Part shown: one piece after another, positions 41,424 to 52,299 of the stretch
Layout of the letters: each line of letters begins with the position of its first letter
Numbering within the stretch: the first letter of the stretch is position 1
Source: Blepharisma stoltei
Lineage: Eukaryota; Ciliophora; Heterotrichea; Heterotrichida; Blepharismidae
Direction of reading: 5' to 3'
DNA: 64,000 nucleotides
NCBI GenBank assembly: GCA_914767885.1
Contig: CAJZBQ010000039.1
Location: forward strand, 744,001 to 808,000
Notes under the pieces: model-generated
Databases searched by the model: none
What the model was told of the DNA's origin: nothing
What the model saw: only the letters and a program-made list of their open reading frames with translations
Program-made: the position numbers and the translations under genes

Positions 41424-43522
41424 CTAATTAATTAACCTAAAACTGTCTTCATCGCTATGGCTTCTTCTTCCTTCAGAAAATTCATCAGCCCTTGCCATAT
41501 CAATCAGTGGTTCTTCCTGCACAGATAAAATTTCTTGAATACCATACCCATTGTTTTTTATACTTGGAAAGTGCTCTGCAATTTTGTATATGGTTTCTAT
41601 GAATTAAATAAAATTACCACATAAATAAGGATAGAATTGTTAATCGCTGTTTATGCATAACAGTATAATAGATAGTTATTTTCTCCGATTTCGTCGATAG
41701 CCTTCTTTAGAGATTTTAATGTTAAGAGCTGATGAAAACGATTTAAGCAATCTTCATCGTTTTCTGGCCATCTTTCATCAAGCTCATGAATTTGGTTAAA
41801 GTGCATTGGGCATCTTTTATTATTTCTAATTCAATCGATATTATGGGCATATATTCTAATCTTTATAAATGAAAACTTGAGCTAAGTTTTTTATATCAAT
41901 AGAAAATCCCATAATTTTTGATAAAAATAAAAAACTTTTTCAAGGCGAAAAGAATATATATTGCGTGCACGACTATATTTGGATTTAAATACAAATTTTA
42001 TTCAGTCAAACTGGCGATCTTAAATTAAATGAATGCTAAAAATGGATTTTTAATGCCAAGTTGACGGATTTGCCATTTTGCTTTTGAATATTTATTATTA
42101 ATCTTATTGCAGATGGGTGGGCTTTATTGGTTCATCTGCTTTTGGCATCTTCTGTCTATGCTTGATCGGTTGATGACCGCTTGGCAAATTTAGTTCTAGC
42201 ATCACCTAGCTCCTTCTTTAGCTTCTGATGCCATGGACAGCTAAAGTGTCGCGCGCTGAGGGCATGCTTTCCTTTCTTTCTAAAGGGGGGACTGGATTTA
42301 TGCTGCATAGAGTGATAGGGATACAGCTGGATCCAAGTAGAGAAGCTTTTCGTCTATCATGTGCTGTGTCTTCCACTGTATCTGCGAGAAAAAGAGCTAA
42401 TCCCTGATGCCTAGGCGTCTTGTCCTGGTCTAGAGAGAAGAAGGCCAGGGCCCTGAAAGACATAGGAGGTTTTCTTTGATTTAAACGACAGGAACTAAGC
42501 CCAAATTTACCCGGACACACAAGCCATAACTGGCATAGATTCTCTACTGGTTTCTCACCACATTTACCTTGGCGATGAGATTTTGAAAATTGTCTAAAGT
42601 AGTCGGGTGTGCTTGTCTTCATATTTTGATTTTTAAATATCAGAGCAATAATAGATTGAGGTCAATTTAAAACTTCTCCCAGCGTATATCATTTCCTGTA
42701 TAATCTTTATCACAGTCCGCTTCTTTTTTTCCACAAAAGTAGCACCAAACAGTCTGACAAACCGAGCAAGTCATATGTGTGCAGTACTCGTCTTTTCTCC
42801 CTGAAAGTCCACATTGTGGGCAGCGTCTAAACTCTCCTTCTTCAATAGCATTATCAATTTTTTTCTTCATTGGATACAATTCCACACAAATTTGATGATA
42901 AAAAAAGCCTTCTTCAAGCATTTTTTCGTATTCTTCTTCAATATCTTGTTCATCTTCATCACTATTGATTTCTCTATTAGTAAATTCTTCATAATCAGGG
43001 AGTTTTACACTTTTATTACAAAATATGCATACCACATCTTCACATGAAGGGTTTCTGCAATAAAATAGGGTAGCTGTTGATGTTGTGCATCATATTTCGA
43101 AATAATTGCATTTCGGGCACCATTGCATGGCTTCACCTTCTTCCAATTTTGTAGAAGCTAAGTATAAAGGAGCAGAGTAGCTTAAACCAATAAGTTAGTA
43201 AGCCATTGACAAAACTTTCTATTAAATAATAAGATCATAAAGGCTGATGATAGAGATTTTAATATATAAAGGAATAAAATTGGTAGGTAGCAAGGGCAGC
43301 AGGAGATAGCTGACGCTCAAAATTCAAAGCTGGAATTTCTAATGTACACATAGGGCATTTTGGAGGGAGATTCGCTTGGTAATCTTCAAATATATTATCT
43401 ACGAACTTTTTTGAGCAATCAGAACAAAGATTGTGATATTGAGGGCATGTTATGCCTATATGATCTCTTTCAAGTATAGCTCCACAAGCATAGCAGGATG
43501 GCTTTTCGTTGCTATCTGACAT
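41424..43522 (-). CDS. RBR-type E3 ubiquitin ligase, copy 4
   Basis: Three IESs removed (41587-41672, 41852-42684, 43163-43274) give 355 aa, exactly in frame. RING1 CYACGAILERDHIGITCPQYH...CPMC, IBR WCPKCNYFEIWCTTS...CEDVVCIFCNK, RING2 RCPQCGLSGRKDEYCTHMTCSVC...WCYFCG with the putative catalytic Cys, then GNDIYAHNIDWIRNNKRCPMHF and the full tail KIAEHFPSIKNNGYGIQEIL ending DSFRLIN. TGA=Trp at EIWCTT and NIDWIR. The most complete copy with copy 1; it serves as reference for the truncations in copies 2 and 3. Confidence 0.87.
41587..41672. other. IES (86 bp) in RBR copy 4
   Basis: TA-bounded. Joins EIGENNY to KIAEHFPSIKNN; same position as the 414-bp IES of copy 1. Confidence 0.87.
41852..42684. 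mobile_element. IES (833 bp) with retroposon E7 in RBR copy 4
   Basis: TA-bounded; joins DYTGNDI to YAHNIDWIRN, matching copy 2. The GC-richer part 42093-42628 looks like another SINE-like retroposon in minus orientation, starting CAAAATATGAAGACAAG and ending in AATAATAA, with a possible imperfect TSD (ATATTTAAAAATC / ATATTCAAAAGC). An antisense 134-codon frame inside it shows no recognisable domain. Confidence 0.78.
43163..43274. other. IES (112 bp) in RBR copy 4
   Basis: TA-bounded. Joins ATYQFY to LASTKLEEGEAMQWCPKC, in register with copy 2 (YQFYVTSTKIAEDETMRWCPKC). Confidence 0.9.
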
Positions 43523-44108
43523 TTATAAAATTAATCAATTTTTTATGAATGCTATTTATTATATAAATAAAATAATTTGCTTTATTGGTCATAATTTATG
43601 GATTACTCTTTATCTACGAATTTTATCTTGAATTAAATTTGAGAGACATTTGAGTAATTAAAATATACATTTCAAGATAAATGAAATGCTTTTTTAAATA
43701 TAAAGCTGACTGTTTTATGCTCTTTCCATATATGTGATAAATTTATTTATAAATTTAGAGCTCGCTTATAGTATATTTCAAAAAATCATTAAAATTTTCA
43801 TATTTATCTAAATAAGCTGGAGGAAGAAAATATTTTAGCATTCTTAAGCCAATAATTTATTATACTGATAATTGCAAAGACAGCCTTTATTTTAAGAATT
43901 CAAAATTTTATATATAATCTAATATAAAAAGATATCCAAATAATTAAAGATTATTAATTTAACTCTAATTTTTACAGTAAAAATCACATGGGCATCCTAA
44001 ATTTAAAGATCTATAATAATCCTTATCTTGGAGATTTTATAATTAATATTAAATCGCTCTATCTAATTTATCATCTTAATTCTTATTACATCACACTGCA
44101 CATAAAAA
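43523..44108. other. Divergent intergenic region
   Basis: AT-rich, between the start of RBR copy 4 (minus) and of the SUCLA2-like gene (plus). It should hold both promoters, but no specific motif stands out. Confidence 0.5.
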
Positions 44109-45629
44109 ATGTTTTCAAGGATTCTGAAATTTCACTCATTTCTAAAGGCTCCTGTGCGAAATTACAATCTTCACGAGTACCAAAGTGTTGAAATTCTCAA
44201 CAAATTCAAAATCCCAACTCCTCTCTCCTTTGTGGCTCATTCTCCTGAAGAGGCTGTCACCAAGGCACTTAAAATTAATCAACCTGAAGTAGTGGTAAAA
44301 GCACAAGTTCTGGCTGGTGGCCGTGGCAAAGGGCATTTTATCCCAAACGAATTTAAAGGAGGTGTCCACATCTGCCCTGTCGGATCTGTACAAGAAATTG
44401 CATCAAAAATGATAGGTCAGTCTTTAGTGACAAAACAAACAGGAAGCAAGGGAAAGCCTTGCGATAAAGTCATGGTCGCAGAAAAAGTCTCTTTAAAGAG
44501 AGAGCTTTATTTAGCAATTTTACTAGATATTCCATTTAAAGTGTCTCATATTTTTTATTTTCTTAAATAATTTTTTAATATCTATTATTACAAAAAGCAT
44601 AGAAAATACGGTGGACCAGTTATTGTAATTTCATCAAAAGGTGGAATGGACATCGAAGAAGTGGCCAGAAAAGAACCTCAAGAGATACATAGTGTTCCTA
44701 TAAATATCCACAAAGGAATCACCCCAGAAGTTGTTAACGAAGTTTCTCAGCTTTTAAATGTTCCGAAAAATTCAATTGAAGAGGTCTTAAAAAATCTTTA
44801 CACTTCATTTGTGAAATTAGATATGATTCAGCTGGAAATAAACCCGTTAGGTGTTACCCAAGATGATAAAATTTTATACTCATTTTATATGAATTTCTAT
44901 AAAAACTGATTTTATATTAGTAAATAATACAGGATCAGATGAAACAGGGATAATTTGTGACTCAAAATTGAATTTCGATGAAAATGCATCATTTCGACAA
45001 AATGAAATTTATTCGCAAAGAGATCTGACACAAGAAAACCAAGATGAGATTGACGCTCATAAATATGGGCTAAGCTATATAGCTATGGATGGAAATATAG
45101 GGTGTCTAGTCAATGGTGCAGGGTTAGCTATGGCTACTATGGATATAATTAAGCTCGTAGGAGGAAGCCCAGCAAACTTCTTAGACGTAGGAGGAGGAGC
45201 CCAAGAAGACCAGATTGTAAACGCATTAAGAATTTTGGAGACAAATGACCAAGTTGATGGGATCTTTATTATACTTTTTCTGCAAAAATAATTAAAAAAT
45301 ATAAAAAAAGCCTTTAATTTTCATTATACTTAACACAGTATAATATTTTTGGAGGAATCATGAGATGTGACATTATTGCCCAAGGGTTAGTATCAGCTGC
45401 CAGAAAAATCCACTTGACAAAGCCAATTGTGGCTCGGCTCTGTGGAACTAACTGGAGAGAAGCCGGCGAAATCTTAAGAAGAAGCGACATGAGCGTTATC
45501 ACTGAACAAGACGAAGAAGAAGCTGTCAAAAAAATCGTCAAAATCTCTGAGATCGCCCGAATTGCAAAAGATATCAAAGTCCACGTTACCTATTCCCCAG
45601 TAAAAGACTATTGTGACTGGAAATACTAG
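44109..45629 (+). CDS. SUCLA2: Succinyl-CoA ligase beta subunit, mitochondrial
   Basis: After removal of three IESs (44528-44599, 44875-44950, 45270-45340) it encodes 433 aa. The basic/aromatic N-terminus MFSRILKFHSFLKAPVRNYN is a likely mitochondrial presequence, followed by LHEYQSVEILNKF (the start of mature beta subunits), the ATP-grasp motif VVKAQVLAGGRGKGHF, LLDRKYGGPVIV, QLEINPL, ANFLDVGGGA and NIFGGIMRCD. The TCA-cycle enzyme converts succinyl-CoA to succinate with substrate-level ATP/GTP synthesis, together with an alpha subunit not in this window. Start ATG at 44109 after an AT-rich leader. Confidence 0.95.
44528..44599. other. IES (72 bp) in SUCLA2
   Basis: TA-bounded. Joins LYLAILLD to RKYGGPVIV, a conserved joint. 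Confidence 0.92.
44875..44950. other. IES (76 bp) in SUCLA2
   Basis: TA-bounded. Joins TQDDKIL to ICDSKLNFDENA, as expected for the family. Confidence 0.9.
45270..45340. other. IES (71 bp) in SUCLA2
   Basis: TA-bounded. Joins VDGIFI to NIFGGIMRCD, an invariant motif of the beta subunit. Confidence 0.92.
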
Positions 45630-45665
45630 CCTAGAATAAAGATAATTAGGATCTTATAAAAATAT

Positions 45666-47202
45666 ATGTCAGCTATAAATAGAAGCGAATCCCCTCTTAC
45701 ACTGTAAATTTTAAGCAGATGGAGATGTCCCAATAAATACAAAAAATTAGACGAGTTGCATAAAGAAATACGCAGAGAAAAGCGTAGCATTATTTCTGTA
45801 GGAAATTCGATACCTCCCTTAATAAAATCATTTAAGAGATTAGGGGTTCCTCGAGATATTAGGAAAATTTTGAAAAAAATGCATATAAGGAAGCCAACTT
45901 CTTTGCAGATGCAAGCTCTGCCTGCTATTCTTATAGGGAGAGACACATTGATGATGTCGCTTACAAGATCAGGAAAAACTTTAGCATTTTGTTTGCCGCT
46001 GATTATGGGGTCGTTTGAAGAGGAACATAGGATGAATTTTATTGAAGGAGAAGGCCCGGTTGGGCTAATTGTGGTCCCATCTCGTGAGCTTGCTTATCAG
46101 ATTTATTATTGATAAGAGAAATGAGGAAAATATTTTTACAAGCTTTAATTATATTTTATAAAAATTAAGAAATAATTTATGAAAAAATCATATGTAATTT
46201 TGGGAAAAATAATATAAATTCATATTAAAAATTATTGATGAAGCAAGAAATTATCCCAAAATCAGAGTGATTTTGTGCATTGGAGGCGTTGATATGAAAC
46301 ATCAAATGGAAATTCTGAGGCAAGGAGTCCATATAATTATTTCTACCCCTGGAAGGCTTTCAGATATGCTTGCAAAGCATAAAATATTTTTAGCCCACTG
46401 CAAAGCAATTGTCCTAGATGAAGCTGACAGGCTGCTTGATTTAGGATTTGAAGATGACATCAGGATTATCTTAAGCCATGCTAGGCCGGCTTGCCAAATA
46501 ATATTATCTTCAGCCACAATTCCAAAGAAAATTCAAGAATTTTCTCGGCAAGCTATGAAAGATCCAATTTTTATTAATTTATCAAGGCAATCATTATCCA
46601 AATTAAAATTAACACAAGAGGTTGAATATGCAGGCCATGATCAGAAATTATTGAAATTGTTAGAAACCATGCAAAAAACCAATCCACCTATATTGATTTT
46701 TTGTGAAAATAAAATAGATGCTGATAAAATAGAAAGATTTTTATATGAAAAAAGAATAGATGTGGCTTGCCTGCACGGAGGAAAAGAACAAAATGAAAGA
46801 ACACAAGCAATTAAAGATTTTAATAGAGGAAAACTTGATGTGCTGGCAGCGACTGACGTCGCTGCAAAAGGGCTAAATTTTTATAATGTGAGACATATAA
46901 TTAATTTTGATCTGCCTAAAGAAATTGACAGTTATATCCAAAGGGTGTGCAGAGCAGGAAAAAGGGCAGTTATCACCACATATTTAAGCTATAATTTAGA
47001 TAAACTGCTTTTATGTGACCTTAAACATTTTTTAGAAGACTCCAGACAGAATATTCCAATAGAGTTAGAAGGGATTTTAGATGGAGAAGATGAGCAGGTG
47101 ACAAGAGAAGGAAACTGTGCTTACTGTAAGCTCCCAGACCATAGGAGATCCTCATGTCCTACATTACAGCAAGAAAGGCTTAAATCATTGCTTCCTATTT
47201 AA
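45666..47202 (+). CDS. DDX41: DEAD-box RNA helicase, DDX41-like
   Basis: One 15-nt intron (45704-45718) and one IES (46104-46212) removed give about 470 aa. Q-motif region IPPLIKSFKRLGV...PTSLQMQALPAIL, motif I LTRSGKT, PSRELA, TPGR, LDEAD, SAT (LSSATIPKK), LIFCENK, LHGGKEQ, ATDVAAKGL, and a C-terminal CCHC knuckle CAYCKLPDHRRSSC. The knuckle and WRCP...IPPLIKSF context identify DDX41/abstrakt, a spliceosome-associated helicase. Motif I lacks the first Gly (RSGKT) and motif VI reads QRVCRAGKR instead of HRIGRTGR, so activity may be altered. ATG at 45666, only about 35 bp after the SUCLA2 stop. Confidence 0.9.
45704..45718 (+). other. 15-nt spliceosomal intron
   Basis: GTAAATTTTAAGCAG. Removal deletes an in-frame TAA and joins SPLTL to WRCPNKYKKLDEL, the conserved N-terminal DDX41 block. 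Confidence 0.88.
46104..46212. other. IES (109 or 106 bp) in DDX41
   Basis: TA-bounded. Joins RELAYQIY to KFILKIIDEARNYPKIRVILCIGG, with near-normal spacing for DDX41. Two adjacent TATs at the left end allow 109 or 106 bp, both in frame. Confidence 0.82.
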
Positions 47203-47536
47203 TTTGGTTGAAAAATTATAATTTTATTATTTTTGTTATATTAAGGTTTTAAAGAAAACCAGAATATTTATATAGCTGAGGCTGATTTTGTTGATAATAT
47301 ATGTCTAGTGGGTTTTTATTCCTATCGGGCATTCCTCACTTTTATTTCAAATTTTAAATATTGGCTTTTTTGAAATGGTTGCCGCCCCATATAATAATCC
47401 TTTATTTTTATCACATTATTTTTTCAATTGTGGGGTAAAGACCAGAGCTATTCGAGATTGAGTATCCTTATTCATAAAATTACTTAATTTAGGATATAAA
47501 ATTATATTGCTTCTTAATGCTAAATTCTATTTTAGC
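47203..47536. other. Convergent intergenic region
   Basis: AT-rich, between the DDX41 stop (plus) and the stop of cysteine-rich gene 1 (minus). No feature seen. Confidence 0.5.
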
Positions 47537-48858
47537 TTAATAGATTGCAACAGCAATCAAGATTGATATTTCTAGTGCGAATGCTCCTGAATCTGAATTT
47601 CCATCGCTGTCATCATCATTATTTCCATGCCCATCGTAAGCATTTTTTATTTCTAACCAATTTTCTGCCATAGTCTCCAGCACACAGTCTTCAGCTCCAA
47701 TAATGGAATTAAGCATAGTTAACTGAGTCTGATAGTAAACAAAAGCATTATAATCTTTAGTACTCCAATAAGTTTTCACGCAATTGCTGTCTGTTCTTGA
47801 AAAAGTATTACATTTAAATATATACATAAAGGATTGAGTGAAGTATCATACTAATATTTTGAAGCCTAATTTTTGTAAAATAGAAGCTAGCTTTGTAGAA
47901 ATTTAGTCTTATTAGCAACCAAAAATAATATCTTTGCTTTCTATCCATTTAGTCCAGATCTTATTATATTGAAGAGACGCTGGATCTCCAGGCAATGCTG
48001 AGCAATGAGCAGTTCCTTGACTGTTAAGTGAGCATTGGCAATTTCCTCCTGTAATGTATGGAGGATTAAAGAAACTATCTGGATTTGATTCACAACTATC
48101 ATCTTCCTCATCAGGATTGCATTCTGCACCTTGACCTTTTACTGTAGAGAATAAATCTGTACAATAAAATACCCTATTATCCTTTTATATGGTAAAGTGC
48201 AAATTGATCATATATTTAGCTTTGCCGAATATTGATTAAAAATAAACTTATGAAAGTCTTCCCAGCAGATTGAATAAGGACACAGCATGCTTTTGCCGTT
48301 GTAGCATTGGGCAACAGGATCATGGACTTTGAATGACTTATACAAATAGCAAGTGTTTTTAGTAGGGTCATTGTAAGATGTTTCATTACAAGCAGCATTG
48401 TTCACGCAGTCATAATCACTTGTGCAGCCACTTTCTCCAATTTTAATTTGTGGTACACAGATATTGTCTTTGCAATAAGTCCCAGGCTCGCATGTACCAC
48501 TATTTTGGCATTCTCCGCCTTTTGCAGTTCCTATGCAAATTCCATCTTTGCAAGGTAAAGCGTAAGAGCAATCATCTGATGTCTTACAAAATTCTCCAGG
48601 ATTGTTTGAGTAATGTTGCGGAGTTGGTAAAGAGCAGCTGTAGTTAAATTGATATGAAGATGTTTGATCAGGGACGCACTGGTACTTTGAGTCTGAGCAT
48701 TTTCGTGAATAGTAGGTATCTGTTAAATTGTCATTATAAATGCAAGTTTCTGGCAGAAAAACTTGTTCTGAAGTCTTACAGGTATATTTGAAGCAACCCC
48801 AAGCAAAATGCATAAGTGTGAACAAAATGAGGAAAAAGCAGCTTAAAGACTTGGCCAT
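47537..48858 (-). CDS. Secreted cysteine-rich protein, family member 1
   Basis: 380 aa after removal of the IESs 47821-47928 and 48178-48248. Signal peptide MAKSLSCFFLILFTLMHFAWG, then a long ectodomain with many regularly spaced Cys (YTCKTSEQ, CIYNDN, CSDSKYQC, FCKTSDDCSYALPCKDGIC, GTYCKDNICVPQIKIGESGC, DYDCVNNAACN, FYCTDLF, CSLNSQGTAHC, NCVKTYWSTKDYNAF). An acidic low-complexity stretch (NNDDDSDGNSDSG) and a terminal hydrophobic tail (FALEISILIAVAIY) suggest a GPI anchor or a single TM end. Probably a surface or secreted protein. Founding unit of a tandem array of seven; function unknown. Confidence 0.85.
47821..47928. other. IES (108 bp) in Cys-rich gene 1
   Basis: TA-bounded. Joins WIESKDI to FKCNTFSRTD; member 2 has the uninterrupted equivalent WVESKDILKCNT. 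Confidence 0.9.
48178..48248. other. IES (71 bp) in Cys-rich gene 1
   Basis: TA-bounded. Joins ICWEDFH to NRVFYCTDLF; member 2 reads VCSEDLGNRIFYCTDLF without an insert. Confidence 0.9.
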
Positions 48859-49047
48859 TTTATATATTCACCAAATTATATTTATGTAATTATAGTTTAA
48901 GCAAATTTTCAATTAATATTATTATAATAGTAGAAATATGAGCAAAATAAATTTTGTAAGGCTCTGTCTGTATAAAGAATAGCTTTAACGTCTCTTAAGC
49001 TAATAAAAGTATTGTCAGATATTTTATTTAATGCTATAAATAATATA

Positions 49048-49346
49048 CACAATATTAAAAATGTCAGTTAAGAATAGGTCCTAACTCCTGCTATGCAGGA
49101 CCGGATCCTATCATCCGAGCTTAGTGAGAGAAGCCAAGCTTCTTGAGAGTCTCAGCTTGAAAATAAGAGGTCAGTGCTGAGGATGGCACTGACTAGAGAA
49201 GTCTTAACGGGCTTATTAACTTTAAAGGGTTTGACGGTTAGGCCGGTCCACCTACCGTTATCCAGAGCTGTTAATGTAGCTTGGACCTCAAGTAAAAGAA
49301 ACTGATAGCAATTTGCTAGAGTAATTCGTTAAGCTTAAACTTAAAC
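49048..49346 (+). mobile_element. SINE-like retroposon E6
   Basis: A 12-bp TSD ATAAATAATATA (49036-49047, 49347-49358) brackets a 299-bp element starting CACAATATTAAAAATG and ending TTAAGCTTAAACTTAAAC. Same family as E3 (12393-12664). The corresponding flank of Cys-rich gene 2 (about 51522-51560) lacks the insert and acts as an empty site. Confidence 0.9.
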
Positions 49347-49358
49347 ATAAATAATATA

Positions 49359-50027
49359 TCTACGATTAACTAAAACAATTTAAAAATTCAAAATCTACTA
49401 GTAGAAATAAGTTCTTATATGTCTAAATGCATGCTAAAACAGATTAATGCTTTAGCCATTTTAGCTGTATATTTTGATATCAATATAATATTATGAGAAT
49501 AAGCCAAAAATGTAAGAATTGAAAATTTTTGAAAATATAATATATTTGTATTATTTTAAAGGGCTTTATAAAGAGTATAGATATAAGATTCATTGTAAAA
49601 GATCTAAAAATAGTATTATGCAAATAATACACTATTAAATATGAAGCAGAAGCTATTTAAATTATAGCTCTTAGCTTAAAAAATTTGAAACAATTGGAAA
49701 AATATTGAGAATTAATGACTTTTCAAAATAAATAAAATTGTATAAATGTGCTAATTTATGTTCGCATAAATTAAATATTATTGAAGAAACATGCTCACTT
49801 TTCTCATATTTATTTGAAAATGGATTTAAAATTCTTCATAATTCCTCCCTCTTTAAATTGAACAAAATATTTATTATTAGCCATTTTTCACTGGAAATAT
49901 TTTTTGAATTTCAGCGTAAGGGGGGAGTAAGGATTACTTTCAGACATTTAGGGTTTCAAGCATCCTGTGTCATAATATTATTTATTTTAGCATATGAAAT
50001 TATATTACTTTTTAAATCTAAATATTT
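49359..50027. other. Intergenic with MITE family B fragment
   Basis: Upstream flank of Cys-rich gene 1, duplicated upstream of genes 2 and 3. At about 49845-49930 lies a family B-like piece (CCTCCCTCTTTAAATTGAAC ... AAGGGGGGAGTAA). No coding gene seen. Confidence 0.5.
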
Positions 50028-51337
50028 TTAGCTTAAGAGATTGCAAACAGCAATCAAAATCGATATCTTTAAAGCAAATGCTCCTGAATCTGAATTTCCA
50101 CCACTGTCATCATCATTATTACCATGCCCATCAAAAGCATTTTTTGCTTCTAACCAATTTTTTGCTCGAGTCTCCAACACACAATCTTCAGCTCCAATAA
50201 TGGCATTGAACATATCTAACTGAAATTGATAGTAAACAAAAGCATTATAATCTTTAGCACTCCAATAAATTTTCACGCAATTTCTGTCTGTTCTTGCAAC
50301 AGTATTGCATTTTAAGATATCTTTGCTTTCTACCCACTTAGTCCGGGTCTTATTATACTGAACAGACGCTGGATCTCCAGGCAAATGCTGAGCAATGAGC
50401 AGTTCCTTGGCTATTAAATGAGCATTGGCAGTGGCCTTGTATAATATATGGAGGATCAAAGAAATTATCTGGATTTGAGCCGCAGCTTCCATCATCGTCA
50501 TCAGGATTGCATTCTGCACCTTGTCCTTTTACTGTAGAAAATAAATCTGTACAATAAAAGATTCTATTACCGAGGTCTTCCGAACAGACTAAATAAGGGC
50601 ATAGCACACTCCTGCCACCGTAGCATTGGGCAACAGGGTCGTGGACTTTGAATGACCTATTCAAATAGCAAGTGTTTTTTGTAGGGTCATTGTAGGAAGT
50701 TTGATTGCAGGCAGCGTTGTTTACACAATCATAATCGTTTGTGCAGCAACATTTTTTATTCCTTGAGGAAATTTTATATTTACTAGGTCATTTCCTCATT
50801 ACTATATGGTCGAAACTCTTCTTTATCTTGGAGAATAGCAATTTGCTGATCAAATAACCAAAAAAATTCTGAGAAGCAGTCGCGACTAAAAGCGTGCTAC
50901 CTTTTGTGCAGCCACTCTCACCAATTTTGATTTGTGGAACGCAGATGTTGTTTTTGCAATAAGTTCCTGAACATTCCGCCAGCTGTGCACTCTCCGCCTT
51001 TAGGAGTTCCTACGCAAACTCCATCTTTACAAGGTAGAGAGTAAGAACAATCATCTGAAGTCTTACAAAATACTCCAGGATAGTTAGAGTAAGTTTGCGA
51101 AGTTGGTAAGGAACAACTGTAGTTAAGTTGATATGAAGATGCTTGATCTGGGAAACACTGATACTTTGAGTCTGAGCATTTTCGTGAATAGTAAGTATCA
51201 GTTAAATTGTCATTATAAATGCAAGTTTCTGGTAGAAACGCTTGTTCTGAAGTCTTACAGGTATATTTGAAGCAACCCCAAGCGAAATGTATAAGTGTGA
51301 ACAAACTGAGGAAAAAGCAACTTAAGGACCTAGCCAT
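50028..51337 (-). pseudogene. Cysteine-rich family member 2, broken
   Basis: Starts like member 1 (MARSLSCFFLSLFTLIHFAWG, YTCKTSEQ, CIYNDNLTDTYYSRKC). Compared with member 1 it has a 5-bp deletion near 50990 (GGECTAGG.../MFRNLL), an extra T near 50390 (TGCTCAGCATTTGCC), and a 155-bp insertion with its own TSD (50748-50902). The C-terminal half is intact (ESKDILKCNTVARTD... FALKISILIAVCNLLS). The two frameshifts are not at TA pairs, so IES excision does not repair them. Confidence 0.8.
50748..50902. mobile_element. 155-bp insert with 10-bp TSD
   Basis: Flanked by TTTGTGCAGC (50738-50747, 50903-50912). The repeat lies in the conserved GCTNDYDC codons and contains no TA. Interior is AT-rich without an ORF. 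Confidence 0.75.
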
Positions 51338-52299
51338 TTTTTATATTCGCCAAGTTAGATTTACGTAATTTATAATTTTAGCAAACATTTTACTATTAAT
51401 ATTTAATATTAATAATATGAACAAAATATTTTGAATTAAAATTTTGCATAGTTTCATTTGTATAAGCAATAGTTTTAGAGTTTCGTAAGCTTATAAAAGA
51501 ATAGTCAACTATTTTATTTAATGCTAGAAATTAGAATCTATGATTTACTAAAAAATTAAAAATTTAAATCTGCTATCAGAAACAAGTTTTTATAAGTATA
51601 AAAGTATAAATTTATACTCATCAAGTAGATTAATGCTTTAGCCGCTTTAGCTGGATATTTTGGTATTAATAATATTAGAATGAGCAAAAAATTGTTTAAT
51701 ATAATTTTGTTTTAAAGGATGCGCTAATATAAGAATAAAAATTATAATATCAAAATTCCTTGCTTGCTCTTTTGAATTTGCATTTTAGAGCCAACACGAA
51801 ATTATAAATTTTACCAATTGCTGTCTATGTAAGCAACAGTTTTAGCTTCACTTAGCTAGGAAAAACATAATTAATTATTTTATTCAATATTATTAAATAT
51901 ATATCTCTTGTTAACTAAAAAACCTCAATCTATTAACATAAGCAAGTTTCTATTGTTTTAAGATAAATTTATAAAATATGGAAGTCATTTTAGCTGGATA
52001 TTTGGTATTTTAATATTATTTGGATAGATAAGACATGAGAGTCTTGAATGAGGAATTAATTATCAAGCTATTTTCATCTTGTTATAATAACTATTGGCTC
52101 ATGCGACATAATTATTGACAACATATTTTTTTAATTGGAAATTATTTCAGCTCTATTTATCTTCTTCAATTTTCTCAGCAAAAGCTTTAATTTTCGGCAA
52201 AATGTCAAATGAGGGAAAAAGTTTTGAGCAAATATGGAATAAAATTGCGTCAAAAGAAGAGTTGCAATATATTATTTAATATATTCTATTAATTTTAGC
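51338..52299. other. Duplicated flank sequences
   Basis: Two diverged copies of the gene 1 upstream flank (motifs AGATTAATGCTTTAGCC, TTTAGCTGGATATTT and TATTTTATTTAATGCTA recur at 49440, 51625 and 51990), showing that the array grew by segmental duplication. No gene seen. Confidence 0.6.

Noticed and set aside
42218-42622. 134-codon ORF within the 833-bp IES as a host gene
   Set aside because: It falls inside a retroposon-like insert; composition and motifs do not support a conserved protein.
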